Assembly: GCA_036984305.1 (NCBI GenBank)
Contig: BQWY01000001.1
Coordinates: 1,943,501-2,007,500, forward strand
Reading direction: 5' to 3'
DNA: 64,000 nucleotides
Origin: Nitrospira sp.
GTDB lineage: Bacteria; Nitrospirota; Nitrospiria; Nitrospirales; Nitrospiraceae
Below are positions 36,989 through 44,910 of this stretch, piece after piece (positions within the stretch are counted from its first letter, which is position 1; each line of letters opens with the position of its first letter). The notes under the pieces are model-generated. The model was not told the origin of the DNA, searched no databases, and saw nothing but the letters and a program-made list of their open reading frames with translations. The position numbers were made by a program, and so were the translations under genes.

Positions 36989-37344
36989 ACCCAAGGATTT
37001 GATGGTCACTCCGGGGGTTGGCGGAGGTCTCTCACTTCAGTGATGCGGGCTTGGGAGTCCTTACACTTATCGACAGGTGTGCCAGGCGGTCTGCCAAGCG
37101 TTGATCTCCTTGCCTCGAGCTGAACCCGTGTGGGAACAATCATAGCAGGCTGCGTCATGCAGTATGCAGCGTTGGTTCCCGTTGAACCATGCTGCATCGT
37201 ACACGGCCTCTGCTCGGCGGCCGTGCGTCGGACCGGTCTCTCGCTGAAACGGACCTCATGGGCAAGGTGAAGGGACGGCGCGTCGAACGCTCCCACATGT
37301 GCCATACTTTCTTAGACGACGGGCCGACCCAGAATGTCAGTCCG
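36989..37344. other. Intergenic region between convergent genes
   Basis: About 356 bases between the Wzz/BY-kinase gene (plus) and the FnIII lipoprotein (minus). No coding frame of quality, terminator or repeat was recognised. Confidence 0.5.
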
Positions 37345-37680
37345 CTACTGGACGGCAATGCTGACTTCATCGGAGAGAGTACTTTCCTTACCCGTCGTAT
37401 TGTACGCCGTGACGGCGAAGTAGTAGGTGTTGCCTGATTGTAAGCCCGGCACCTGGTAGGATGTGACCGAGGCAGGTACTTCTGCTAAGGACGGTCCATA
37501 CACGCCTGACTCTTTGGTGAGATAGACCTTGTATCCTGCCAAATCAGCTTCATTGTTTGGCGCCCAAGACAATGTCGCCAGACTTCCAGAGGGTACACCT
37601 TCCTCGCCACCGCTGCCACAGGCTGCCAACATCAAACCTAGATGGATCGCGAGGAACGCCAAACACAAGAACTGCTTCAT
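37345..37680 (-). CDS. Small lipoprotein with one FnIII domain
   Basis: The 111-residue protein has a lipoprotein signal ending LMLAACGSG (Cys at residue 21), then one complete fibronectin type III domain: ATLSWAPNNEADLAGYKVY, then YQVPGLQSGNTYYFAVTAYN and a C-terminal LSDEVSIAV strand. It is likely anchored in the outer membrane. Its FnIII domain is closely similar in sequence to that of the protein at 39045, suggesting a shared origin. FnIII domains of this type often bind polysaccharide or mediate protein contacts. It is transcribed against the locus. Confidence 0.82.
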   Translation of the reverse strand: MKQFLCLAFLAIHLGLMLAACGSGGEEGVPSGSLATLSWAPNNEADLAGYKVYLTKESGVYGPSLAEVPASVTSYQVPGLQSGNTYYFAVTAYNTTGKESTLSDEVSIAVQ

Positions 37681-38172
37681 AGGCTCTCCCTCATGCCGTG
37701 TGAAATCGCCTCTCCAGGCGTTCGCCCCTTATTGAAAAACGTCCGAGCGTGCCGTGATCGGCCCCTGGGGACGATTGCATTTCCGTTTTGCCGGAATGGG
37801 CTTGCCTCCTGAAACGCAAACTGGATGCCAGGACGGTGTCTGTGTCGTTTTGACCCGATAACCTGGTGATTTTCCGACCTTTCACTATGCACGATATTAG
37901 CCGACATACGCTTCGAGGCCGAACGCGTCCTCGAATGTGAAGGGCACCCCATACAACTTCCTTGTGTCGATAGCAGGAAAGTTTCGATGATGCACGGCGT
38001 TACGAATTCAATCTGCCGTACGACTTCATCGGATCGATCCGTGTCTCTAGCGAGGAACTCCTCGGTACTTACCGCGGCGACCTCTTGTCGGATCGCTCTC
38101 CACAATCGCGTCATCGGGCGCGTCCTTGAACCGAAGCTTGTCAACCATGTCTGCCATGGAAGGAGATGACGT
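37681..38172. other. Intergenic region, about 490 bases
   Basis: A frame of 188 codons is open on the minus strand but its composition is not that of a protein, so I do not call it. The stretch should contain divergent promoters for the lipoprotein (minus) and the small gene at 38173 (plus). No operator or repeat stands out. Confidence 0.5.
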
Positions 38173-38442
38173 GTGAACACACCAACGTGGATCGTTAAAA
38201 CCGGTGTTGGGGAAGATTGGGGTCTTATTCGACGATTGATCATTGGTTCAAAAACGAAGCAGATTCACTATGTGGATATTGTCATTGTCAATACGGGGAA
38301 GGTCGTCCGTTTGCCCTGGGAGACGTTCGAGATTCACAACGAAGAGATACGATTGGGCATCCCGGAGACGCAAGCGCATGCCCGTGGTGCACGAGCTTCG
38401 AAGCTCGGCGATGATGCTTTTTCCATGGACGTGTGGCCCTAA
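38173..38442 (+). CDS. Small hypothetical protein, PRC-barrel-like
   Basis: The 89-residue product starts at a GTG preceded by a near-perfect ribosome site (AAGGAGATGAC), which supports a real gene. The sequence YVDIVIVNTGKVVRLPWETF followed by IRLGIPETQAHAR looks like the beta-barrel core of PRC-barrel proteins, but the match is by eye. PRC-barrel proteins often bind RNA or act as envelope adaptors. Not clearly assigned. It precedes the second HTH gene. Confidence 0.55.
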   Translation: MNTPTWIVKTGVGEDWGLIRRLIIGSKTKQIHYVDIVIVNTGKVVRLPWETFEIHNEEIRLGIPETQAHARGARASKLGDDAFSMDVWP

Positions 38443-38589
38443 CAGGCTCAATCGGAACTTTTAATGCACATCGAGCTGAAAATCCTTCACACAAGCGATG
38501 AACAAATTGTCCTCCTCGGCAACGCGGTGTAGAGAACGGGGAGCAAGGGAAGGAATGGAGATTGCACCTACTGGCGTAAGGGGAGCGCT

Positions 38590-39024
38590 ATGAACGGTCG
38601 CAAGCAATCGATACAGAAAGGGTTAGGGGTACTTGCCTTGGCGGAACGGCTGCAGAACGTTTCTTTGGCATGCAGGCTTTCGAGTGTCAGTCGGGCTCAT
38701 TATTACCGTCTCAAGAAGACGTATGAGATCCGAGCGGAGGACCGGGTGCCCGCCAGGAGCAACACTCCTTTCCGTGGGTTCTCTCACATGCCTCGTGAAG
38801 CGGAGTATGTCATTCTTAAAATGACGGCACAGTATCCGACTATTGCGTGCTCTGGGCTTGTGATGAGACTCAGACTGGATGGCATCAAAATTCCCGGTGA
38901 TATGGTGAAATCTGTGTGGAAAAAATATGGACTGACCACCCGCGCCGCCCGAGTGTCGTGGATGGGGAAACCGGATCCATGGATGTTGATCGAGATGCAG
39001 ATAAAAAGACAGGTCACCTGCTAA
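38590..39024 (+). CDS. Transposase-derived HTH protein, paralogue
   Basis: The 144-residue product aligns along its length with the first 130 residues of the protein at 25064: both have LALAERLQNVSLAC-type helices, an S-R-x-x-Y-x-L-K-K recognition helix, and end with VWKKYGLTTRAARVSW. It resembles the N-terminal half of IS481/IS3 transposases without the integrase domain. Here the stop falls just after the second DNA-binding unit. Two independent copies of the same truncated module flanking one locus suggest retained DNA-binding proteins rather than random debris. It ends 20 bases before the BACON/FnIII gene. Confidence 0.68.
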   Translation: MNGRKQSIQKGLGVLALAERLQNVSLACRLSSVSRAHYYRLKKTYEIRAEDRVPARSNTPFRGFSHMPREAEYVILKMTAQYPTIACSGLVMRLRLDGIKIPGDMVKSVWKKYGLTTRAARVSWMGKPDPWMLIEMQIKRQVTC

Positions 39025-39044
39025 GACAGACATGCGAGAGGCCT

Positions 39045-39647
39045 ATGAAGACTCTCATCTCCATTTTTGTTATCACGCTCCCGTTTGTTTCCCATGCCAT
39101 CGCCGCCGAAATCAGTCCCTCCACCTTGACGTTCAAGGCTGTCCAAGGAGGAGGGAATCCCGCGAGGCCAACGACTACCCTTTCCAAGAACATCAAACGC
39201 TCCTTGAACCGGACGACCGGAGACGACGCAGCCTGGCAGACCGTCTCGCCGGCATCCGGCCGTCTGAACTCCTCGTCGCGGGTTATCGTCAAGGTCGATG
39301 CCTCTAGCTTGGCCGCTGGGACTTACTCGGACACCGTCCATATAACATCCAGTGAAGGGAGGCGCGTATCGCCTGTGATCTTCGCGGTAGATCCGGTAAC
39401 ACGTCCGACGACGAAGGCGGTCACCCTCGCATGGGATCCCAATCCTGAGACCGATATTGCCGGGTACAAGGTTTATGTCGGGACGAAGTCTGGAAGGTAC
39501 GGTCCCCCCATTAGTCTTGGCAATGTGACTACGTACACCTTCGCCAATCTCGAACCCGGCTCTACATACTATTTTGTGGTAACTGCGTACGACAAGAGCG
39601 GCAACGAAAGTTCTCCCTCCAGCGAGGTGAGTACAACACTAGAGTAG
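39045..39647 (+). CDS. Secreted BACON-FnIII protein
   Basis: The 200-residue protein (ATG at 39045, GAGAGG upstream) has a signal peptide (residues 1-20, ending AIA), a BACON-like Ig domain (ISPSTLTFKAVQGGGNPAR, WQTVSPASGRL, LAAGTYSDTVHITS) and an FnIII domain (VTLAWDPNPETDIAGYKVYV, then LEPGSTYYFVVTAYDKSGNE). Such modules bind carbohydrate or mediate surface assembly. No anchor or sorting signal is seen, so it is probably released. The upstream HTH gene is in the same orientation and may be co-transcribed. Confidence 0.82.
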   Translation: MKTLISIFVITLPFVSHAIAAEISPSTLTFKAVQGGGNPARPTTTLSKNIKRSLNRTTGDDAAWQTVSPASGRLNSSSRVIVKVDASSLAAGTYSDTVHITSSEGRRVSPVIFAVDPVTRPTTKAVTLAWDPNPETDIAGYKVYVGTKSGRYGPPISLGNVTTYTFANLEPGSTYYFVVTAYDKSGNESSPSSEVSTTLE

Positions 39648-40177
39648 TTCAGGCACAGTTCATGCGTACATGTCGTTTGTGAAAGCCTTGCAGAGTCGTC
39701 TTAGCCAGGTGACGACCGCACACAATCATATGCCTCGGGCTCTGGCAATTGTTCGCGCTGCGGTATAGATCAACTGAAATCCCGTGGAACACTGCCTGAC
39801 TGTCGTCTCGTTGGCAAGATTCCTTGGCAGGGGCGGGGCACGCGGGTTACCGGATGCCGGAGTAGATTAGGTACGCGGAACCGCTAGCATTTCTTCACAG
39901 ATTGTTCACGATGGCAAGGACTATGCTCGCCAGGGTGCGAGCATAGTCCTTTTTTTTTGTCCAAGCTGACATCGATGCATTTGCTGGGCACCGTGTATCA
40001 CGGCCTGTTGCGATGAGGTGAGCGGCACTGAACACCTCCTCTCAAGGCTATGTAGCGGGCTACGAAAGACCGCCTCGGTAGAGCACCCAATCCCGCTATC
40101 TTGGAATTTGAACAAGACGGTGGTAGCCTAAGGTTGAGCTTGGTTGACGCTAACGCGACGATGATGAAAGTAGTACG
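39648..40177. other. Intergenic region with a strong terminator
   Basis: No gene was recognised in these 530 bases. The notable feature is the terminator at 39918-39958, some 270 bases beyond the BACON-FnIII stop. The stretch between may be a long 3' untranslated region or a separate small RNA. Confidence 0.55.
39918..39958 (+). terminator. Intrinsic terminator
   Basis: A perfect twelve-base-pair stem (GGACTATGCTCG with CGAGCATAGTCC) closes on an eight-base loop and is followed by nine T. This is a very strong rho-independent terminator for plus-strand transcription. It separates the exosortase region from the RuBisCO-like region. Confidence 0.95.
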
Positions 40178-40402
40178 ATGACAACCGAGGCAATGCCAGA
40201 TTGGGCAGATCGAGAGGCGGAAACAATCGTCGATAAGTTCGTCGCCGACGAGGGCCCCGAAGATCTGCTACGATTGCAAGAATCCATTGCTGCGGCACTT
40301 CGATCCGCCCTTCTGCGGGCCTCGTCAACCGGGCCTTCCAAGACTGACCGACCTGCAAGGCGACCGAGAAGCTCACGAAAGACCTCGTCTGACTTATCCT
40401 AA
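40178..40402 (+). CDS. Small hypothetical protein
   Basis: The 74-residue frame has a plausible acidic helical half (DWADREAETIVDKFVADEG, LLRLQESIAAALRSALLR) and a basic Ser/Arg-rich tail. The ribosome site is weak. Nothing overlaps it on either strand except shorter frames. It could be a small regulator; I do not recognise a family. Confidence 0.38.
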   Translation: MTTEAMPDWADREAETIVDKFVADEGPEDLLRLQESIAAALRSALLRASSTGPSKTDRPARRPRSSRKTSSDLS

Positions 40403-40578
40403 GCGTCGATGTGCGGATGCCGCTCCTCCACGGTGGTATCTGTCACGGCATGATCCGTCCGATTCTTTTTGGGGAGCCGGTCGAATGCGGCCTCCTCGAA
40501 GTCTCCGATGAACCTGAGTTCGGCTATCGATGAATCGTCCGTGGCCTCTGAATCGACATATAACCCGCTAGATTCAGC

Positions 40579-42789
40579 TCATAGGATCAATAATCCGGCA
40601 CGACGCAACTCTCTCCATGCCGGGCTCTTCATCCAGAGCTCACATTTCTTAAGGCCTCCGAGTGGGTACCCCTCCCTAGCCGTCGACAGCAAGGGATAAG
40701 GCATTTGTTTCGCGTGTTGTATCGGAGAGGCGTTTCGCAGTAGCGCAATCAGCCATTCGGATACGGCGTGCGGCAGCCGGAGGACCGTGTCTTCAGTTTT
40801 AGATGGAAGTACTAGTGTGGTAGTCCGAGACTCCCACCGTTCGATGATGGGATCCGTCCCGAGCCAGATCAGCCGTCCCCGGAGCGATCCGGACTGGCGA
40901 GTGTCGGCGTGGGCAGCAGCCTGACTGGCCCAGAAACGCGAGACGCGGGGAACTCGGACCGGGCGTTCAAACCAGCAGGGCACTTTGGTGCTGAACCCTC
41001 GTCCCTCCACAAACTCCCCCACGGCCAAGCGGAGGCCTTTTCCCAACCATTCCGGACAATCTCCCTTCACATCGATGTGAATCAGGTCATTGTCGGCAAA
41101 TCCGGCAAACGAAGGCCCCACAATTTTGATTCCATGCGACTTGGGATCGAGGCCGACGGGACTATGCGCCGTGGCGACGAACCTGTGCCAAAAGGCGGAT
41201 TGAACGAGGTCGGCGGCGAAGAGCTGCCGCACGCGCTCCAGGCTTTCCACGGTTTCGTCGACGGTTTCACTGGGGAAGCCATACATGAGATACGCGTGGA
41301 TCAGAATTCCGGCGGCGCGGAAGGCGGCGGCCACGCGGGCGGTTTGGTCTACCGTGATGCCCTTTTTCATTTTGGTCAGTAACCGGTCCGAGGCGACTTC
41401 GAGGCCGGCGCTGACCGCGATGCATCCGGAGGCGGCGAGTAACCGGCAGAGGTCCGGGGTGAACGACTTTTCGAAACGGATGTTGCCCCACCACGAAATC
41501 GACAGACCTCGCTCCAGCAGGCCGATCGCCAGCGCTTTCAGCGCCGCCGGGGGCGCCGCCTCATCGACGAAATGAAAGCCGCGTCGGCCGGTTTCCGCCA
41601 CGAGGGCCTCAATTCGATCCAAGAGAACGGTGGTGCGGGTGGCGTCGTATCGGCCGATGTAATCGAGACTGACGTCGCAGAACGTGCATTGCTTCCAGTA
41701 GCACCCGTGGGCCACGGTCAGCTTGTTCCAATGTCCATCCGACCAGAGACGGTGCATGGGGTTGGTTGTGTCGAGGATGGAGAGGTACCGTTCGAGGTCG
41801 AGACCGTCATAGGTGGGCGTGCCGGTGTCGTCCATGCGGATATCGGCGTCTCCTGTGCCCCGCAGGTAGTCGACGCGATTATGGCCGGTGCGAACAAACG
41901 TGCGGGTGAGTGACGATTCGTTCCGAAGCCCTGCGAGGGACTCCAGGATCGAGAGGAGTGGCCGCTCGCCGTCGTCGAGCGTGACGTAATCGACGTAGTC
42001 GAACACCCGAGGGTCGGTGAGTCGCCGCAGTTCCGTGTTCACATACCCGCCGCCTAGCACCAGCTTCATGGCGGGCCAGCGGGCTCGTACGGCCTGCGCG
42101 AGACGGAACGCCCCGTAGAGGTTTCCGGGAAAGGGTACGGTGAGCCCAATGACGGTTGGCTCGTGTCGTCGCACCTGCCGCTCCAGGGCCTCGATGGCCC
42201 AATGGTCGGTCAGGCTCGGGGGTGCCTCCAATGCGGCTAGAACTTGATCGAAGGTGCTGGCCGATGTTCCGACGTGTTCCGCGTATCGGCTCAAGGCGAA
42301 CTGGGGTGCGATCGTCTGACCGATCAGGTCGGACAAGTCTTCCAGATAGAGCGTCGCCAAATGTTTGGCGTGATCGGTAGCCGAGAATCTGAGGTGCCGA
42401 CCTGTCACGCGACGGAGTCGGGCAAATCGGGGTCCTTCGGGGAGTAGTGTCCGTTGAACGATGCGGGTGGCAAGAGAGGAGTCCCTGCCTTGGAGAAATC
42501 GAATCACCGGATCGATGGTGTCCACATACGCGGGCGCCAGGGCCAGCATTTGTTTGGCTTCCCCCTGTAACTCCAACCGGTGCGCGCGCAGGATTTCGAA
42601 GACCCGCGCGAGACCGGATTTCGAAAAGAGGGCCAGCACCATATCCATCCCCACATCTGCCTGTGCGACCTCACACCCACGGGTCCGGAGGAATCCAGTC
42701 AGATAGGCGGTCGAGGGGTACGGGGTGTTGAGCTGAGTCAGAGGCGGAATCACAAGGAGCGTTCGCGGGAGCAAAGCGGCTGTCGCCAT
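40579..42789 (-). CDS. B12-binding-type radical SAM protein
   Basis: The 736-residue protein has an N-terminal cobalamin-binding-like Rossmann region (LLVIPPLTQLNTPYPSTAYL and IGLTVPFPGNLYGAFRLA, VLGGGYVNTEL) and then a radical SAM barrel. The cluster-binding motif is GCYWKQCTFC, that is C-x4-C-x2-C, one residue longer than the usual C-x3-C-x2-C. Downstream landmarks GLEVASDRLLTKMKKG and AYLMYGFPSETVDETVESLE are standard for this class. The C-terminal 200 residues are family-specific. It starts 45 bases after the RuBisCO-like gene ends, on the same strand, so both are likely one operon. Substrate unknown; methylation, ring rearrangement or C-S chemistry are typical for the class. Confidence 0.82.
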   Translation of the reverse strand: MATAALLPRTLLVIPPLTQLNTPYPSTAYLTGFLRTRGCEVAQADVGMDMVLALFSKSGLARVFEILRAHRLELQGEAKQMLALAPAYVDTIDPVIRFLQGRDSSLATRIVQRTLLPEGPRFARLRRVTGRHLRFSATDHAKHLATLYLEDLSDLIGQTIAPQFALSRYAEHVGTSASTFDQVLAALEAPPSLTDHWAIEALERQVRRHEPTVIGLTVPFPGNLYGAFRLAQAVRARWPAMKLVLGGGYVNTELRRLTDPRVFDYVDYVTLDDGERPLLSILESLAGLRNESSLTRTFVRTGHNRVDYLRGTGDADIRMDDTGTPTYDGLDLERYLSILDTTNPMHRLWSDGHWNKLTVAHGCYWKQCTFCDVSLDYIGRYDATRTTVLLDRIEALVAETGRRGFHFVDEAAPPAALKALAIGLLERGLSISWWGNIRFEKSFTPDLCRLLAASGCIAVSAGLEVASDRLLTKMKKGITVDQTARVAAAFRAAGILIHAYLMYGFPSETVDETVESLERVRQLFAADLVQSAFWHRFVATAHSPVGLDPKSHGIKIVGPSFAGFADNDLIHIDVKGDCPEWLGKGLRLAVGEFVEGRGFSTKVPCWFERPVRVPRVSRFWASQAAAHADTRQSGSLRGRLIWLGTDPIIERWESRTTTLVLPSKTEDTVLRLPHAVSEWLIALLRNASPIQHAKQMPYPLLSTAREGYPLGGLKKCELWMKSPAWRELRRAGLLIL

Positions 42790-42834
42790 ATTGCCTCACA
42801 TAACACAGGCTCACGCATGGTGTCTGCTGAATTT

Positions 42835-43995
42835 CTACGGCGCCGGCGTAATGGCCTCGATGAATCGTTGGCTGGCACGACGTATTCCATCCGGTGCATG
42901 TTGAATGCGGCTGCCCAGGACGTAGACGACATCCTGTCCATACAGGCTGCGAACGGCGTCGATCTGCTCGAACCCGATGCGGCCCGCAGCGGTCGGAAAA
43001 ATGGCGGGCAACCGAAGTACAGAGGTGGCTGTCGCCGCAGCGATGCTCGCGCAATCATCACGGCCTAGGCCGAAGTCCGGTCCCCATGTCGGGTAGATGG
43101 TCACGTCCGCTCCAAAGAGACGAGGGAAGGTTCCGTAGAGGACGGCCGGAGCTATGCCCTGAGGGGAATGGAGTGCGTACGTTCCGAGCAGGGCCGGATG
43201 GCTGAAGATCGGTAAACTGATGGTTTCGTCCTCAGCCAGTTCGCGCATGACATCATAGCCGGTGAGTCCGGGGCAGATGAGGAGCCCTCCAGCGCCGGCA
43301 TCCTTTGCGATCCTCGCGCGTTTTCGAACCTCTGTGGGGGGACCGCTGACATGGGCCACGTATCGACAGGTTCCCCCCGACAGCCGGTTGGCTTCCGCGA
43401 CCGCTTCGGCACAGGCGCGTACTCGGTCTTGGAATCGACAAAACACGTGGTCGCTCATCCCCTGGTCGTCCTTGATCCAGTCCACCCCACCGAGAGCGAA
43501 CTCCCGGGCGAGCGATGCGAGGGCGTCCGGTGTCAGACCGAGCGGTTTCAAAACCGCACACACCATCGGGCGGGTCGGCGTATGTGTCAACGTGCGAAGG
43601 CCTGGCCGTCCGTATCGCGCTCCCGAAAACGGGATGACCGCTTGTAAAGGAAACTCCAATCCGACGAGCCGAATGCCGGGTTTGAGGCTGCAGGTACCGA
43701 AAAGCACGTGCAATGCCTCAGCGGCTGTGCGGCCGAAGAGCTCCAGGGGAAAACTGATCGTCGCGCTGGACTGTCCCTCGTCGACGGCCTCGATCGATTC
43801 GACTCGTCCAATCAATTCTCCGCGGATGGGGCCATCCGGGATAATTTCGGCGGCAGTCTCGACGGTTTGGTCCGTGCAGATGAGATCGGCGGTTCGCCGG
43901 GCGGCTGCCCCGATGGCTTGTATCCAATAGGTTGCGGTCATCCGTTCGCCGGAGAGTTGCAGGGAAGGTGGGGGAGTAAAGCGAATAGAGGGCAT
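42835..43995 (-). CDS. RuBisCO-like protein (form IV)
   Basis: The 386-residue protein has the RuBisCO large-subunit fold: an N-terminal alpha/beta domain (ATYWIQAIG, SATISFPLELFG, YGRPGLR) and a TIM barrel with VLKPLGLTP (Lys150 matching the catalytic lysine), GGVDWIKDDQGM (Lys175-Asp-Asp, with Gln178 where carboxylases have Glu) and SHPALLGTY. The second lysine of K-P-K is missing and loop 6 lacks the usual G-K, so it cannot be a carboxylase. RuBisCO-like proteins act as enolases, isomerases or in related sulfur or sugar-acid steps. An internal ATG at 43941 (ATYWIQ) is an alternative start. It heads an operon with the radical SAM gene and is divergent from the cyclase gene. Confidence 0.88.
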   Translation of the reverse strand: MPSIRFTPPPSLQLSGERMTATYWIQAIGAAARRTADLICTDQTVETAAEIIPDGPIRGELIGRVESIEAVDEGQSSATISFPLELFGRTAAEALHVLFGTCSLKPGIRLVGLEFPLQAVIPFSGARYGRPGLRTLTHTPTRPMVCAVLKPLGLTPDALASLAREFALGGVDWIKDDQGMSDHVFCRFQDRVRACAEAVAEANRLSGGTCRYVAHVSGPPTEVRKRARIAKDAGAGGLLICPGLTGYDVMRELAEDETISLPIFSHPALLGTYALHSPQGIAPAVLYGTFPRLFGADVTIYPTWGPDFGLGRDDCASIAAATATSVLRLPAIFPTAAGRIGFEQIDAVRSLYGQDVVYVLGSRIQHAPDGIRRASQRFIEAITPAP

Positions 43996-44100
43996 GGATC
44001 ACAGGTATCACATGGCCGCGGACGCTGCTAGTATGGTGGCGTCTGTCATGGCAGGTCATTAGGCGGTCCAGCCCGATTGAGATCGAATTGAGGGGTGTCT

Positions 44101-44910
44101 ATGGCTAGCTGGAGAGCAATTGTAATCGCATTCTTGATGAGCGCGACTTTACAAACGGTTGGATGGGCGCAGGTCGACGAGCGCCGGCTGCTCGATCTGA
44201 CGTATGCCTTCGATGAGCATACGTTGGCCTGGCCCGGGAACGAGCCCTTTCGATGGGAACGGGCTGCCTGGGGACGGTCAGAATCGGGAAATTGGTATGC
44301 CGCAGGAAATTTCCGCATGGCGGAACACAGTGGCACGCACCTTGACGCACCCATTCACTTTGCAGAGGATCGCCAGACGCTCGATGCCATTCCGCTGCAC
44401 CGCTTGATCGGCCCCGCAGTCGTGATGTCTGTCGCGGATCAGGTGAGCGCGGACGCCGACTACCGCCTCTCCGTCAAGGAGTTGCTCCGCTGGGAGGGTC
44501 AGCATGGCCGAATTCCAACAGGAGCCATCGTGTTGCTGCACACGGGCTGGGGCGCCCGCTGGCCGGACAGGAAGCGGTACTTTGGAAGTGAGACGCCCGA
44601 CGATGCCACAACCTTGCACTTCCCGGGCTACTCGCGTGAAGCGGCAGAATGGCTGGTCCGCGAGCGTCAGATACGCGGAGTTGGGATCGACACGGCGAGC
44701 ATCGACTATGGACCCTCGCAAGACTTCCCGGTCCATCGCGTGCTCAACACCGCCAACGTGTATGGGTTGGAAAATATAGCGAATCTCGACCGTGTGCCTG
44801 CGACTGGGGCCACACTCATCGCGATGCCCATGAAAATCGCCGGCGGCACAGGAGGCCCTGTCCGCATCGTGGTCGTCCTGCCGGACGGAGCCGGACGGAG
44901 TTTGCCATGA
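44101..44910 (+). CDS. Secreted cyclase-family (kynurenine formamidase-like) hydrolase
   Basis: The 269-residue protein has a signal peptide (residues 1-23, ending GWA) and the family metal-binding motif HSGTHLDAPIHF near residue 80, followed by GAIVLLHTGWGARW and a C-terminal GIDTASIDYGPSQDFPVHR. Cyclase-family enzymes hydrolyse amides or lactones using a metal centre. It is therefore predicted to be periplasmic. Its stop overlaps the start of the dehydrogenase gene (ATGA). It is divergent from the RuBisCO-like gene across about 105 bases. A GTG two codons upstream (44095) is also possible. Confidence 0.83.
   Translation: MASWRAIVIAFLMSATLQTVGWAQVDERRLLDLTYAFDEHTLAWPGNEPFRWERAAWGRSESGNWYAAGNFRMAEHSGTHLDAPIHFAEDRQTLDAIPLHRLIGPAVVMSVADQVSADADYRLSVKELLRWEGQHGRIPTGAIVLLHTGWGARWPDRKRYFGSETPDDATTLHFPGYSREAAEWLVRERQIRGVGIDTASIDYGPSQDFPVHRVLNTANVYGLENIANLDRVPATGATLIAMPMKIAGGTGGPVRIVVVLPDGAGRSLP

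Noticed and set aside
37677-38243. Open frame of 188 codons on the minus strand
   Set aside because: Amino-acid pattern is Arg/Ser-rich without structure, has no ribosome site, and overlaps the start of the well-supported GTG gene at 38173.
42835-43995. Genuine carboxylating RuBisCO
   Set aside because: The glutamate of the K-D-D-E motif, the second lysine of K-P-K and the loop-6 lysine are not present, and no small subunit or phosphoribulokinase is nearby.
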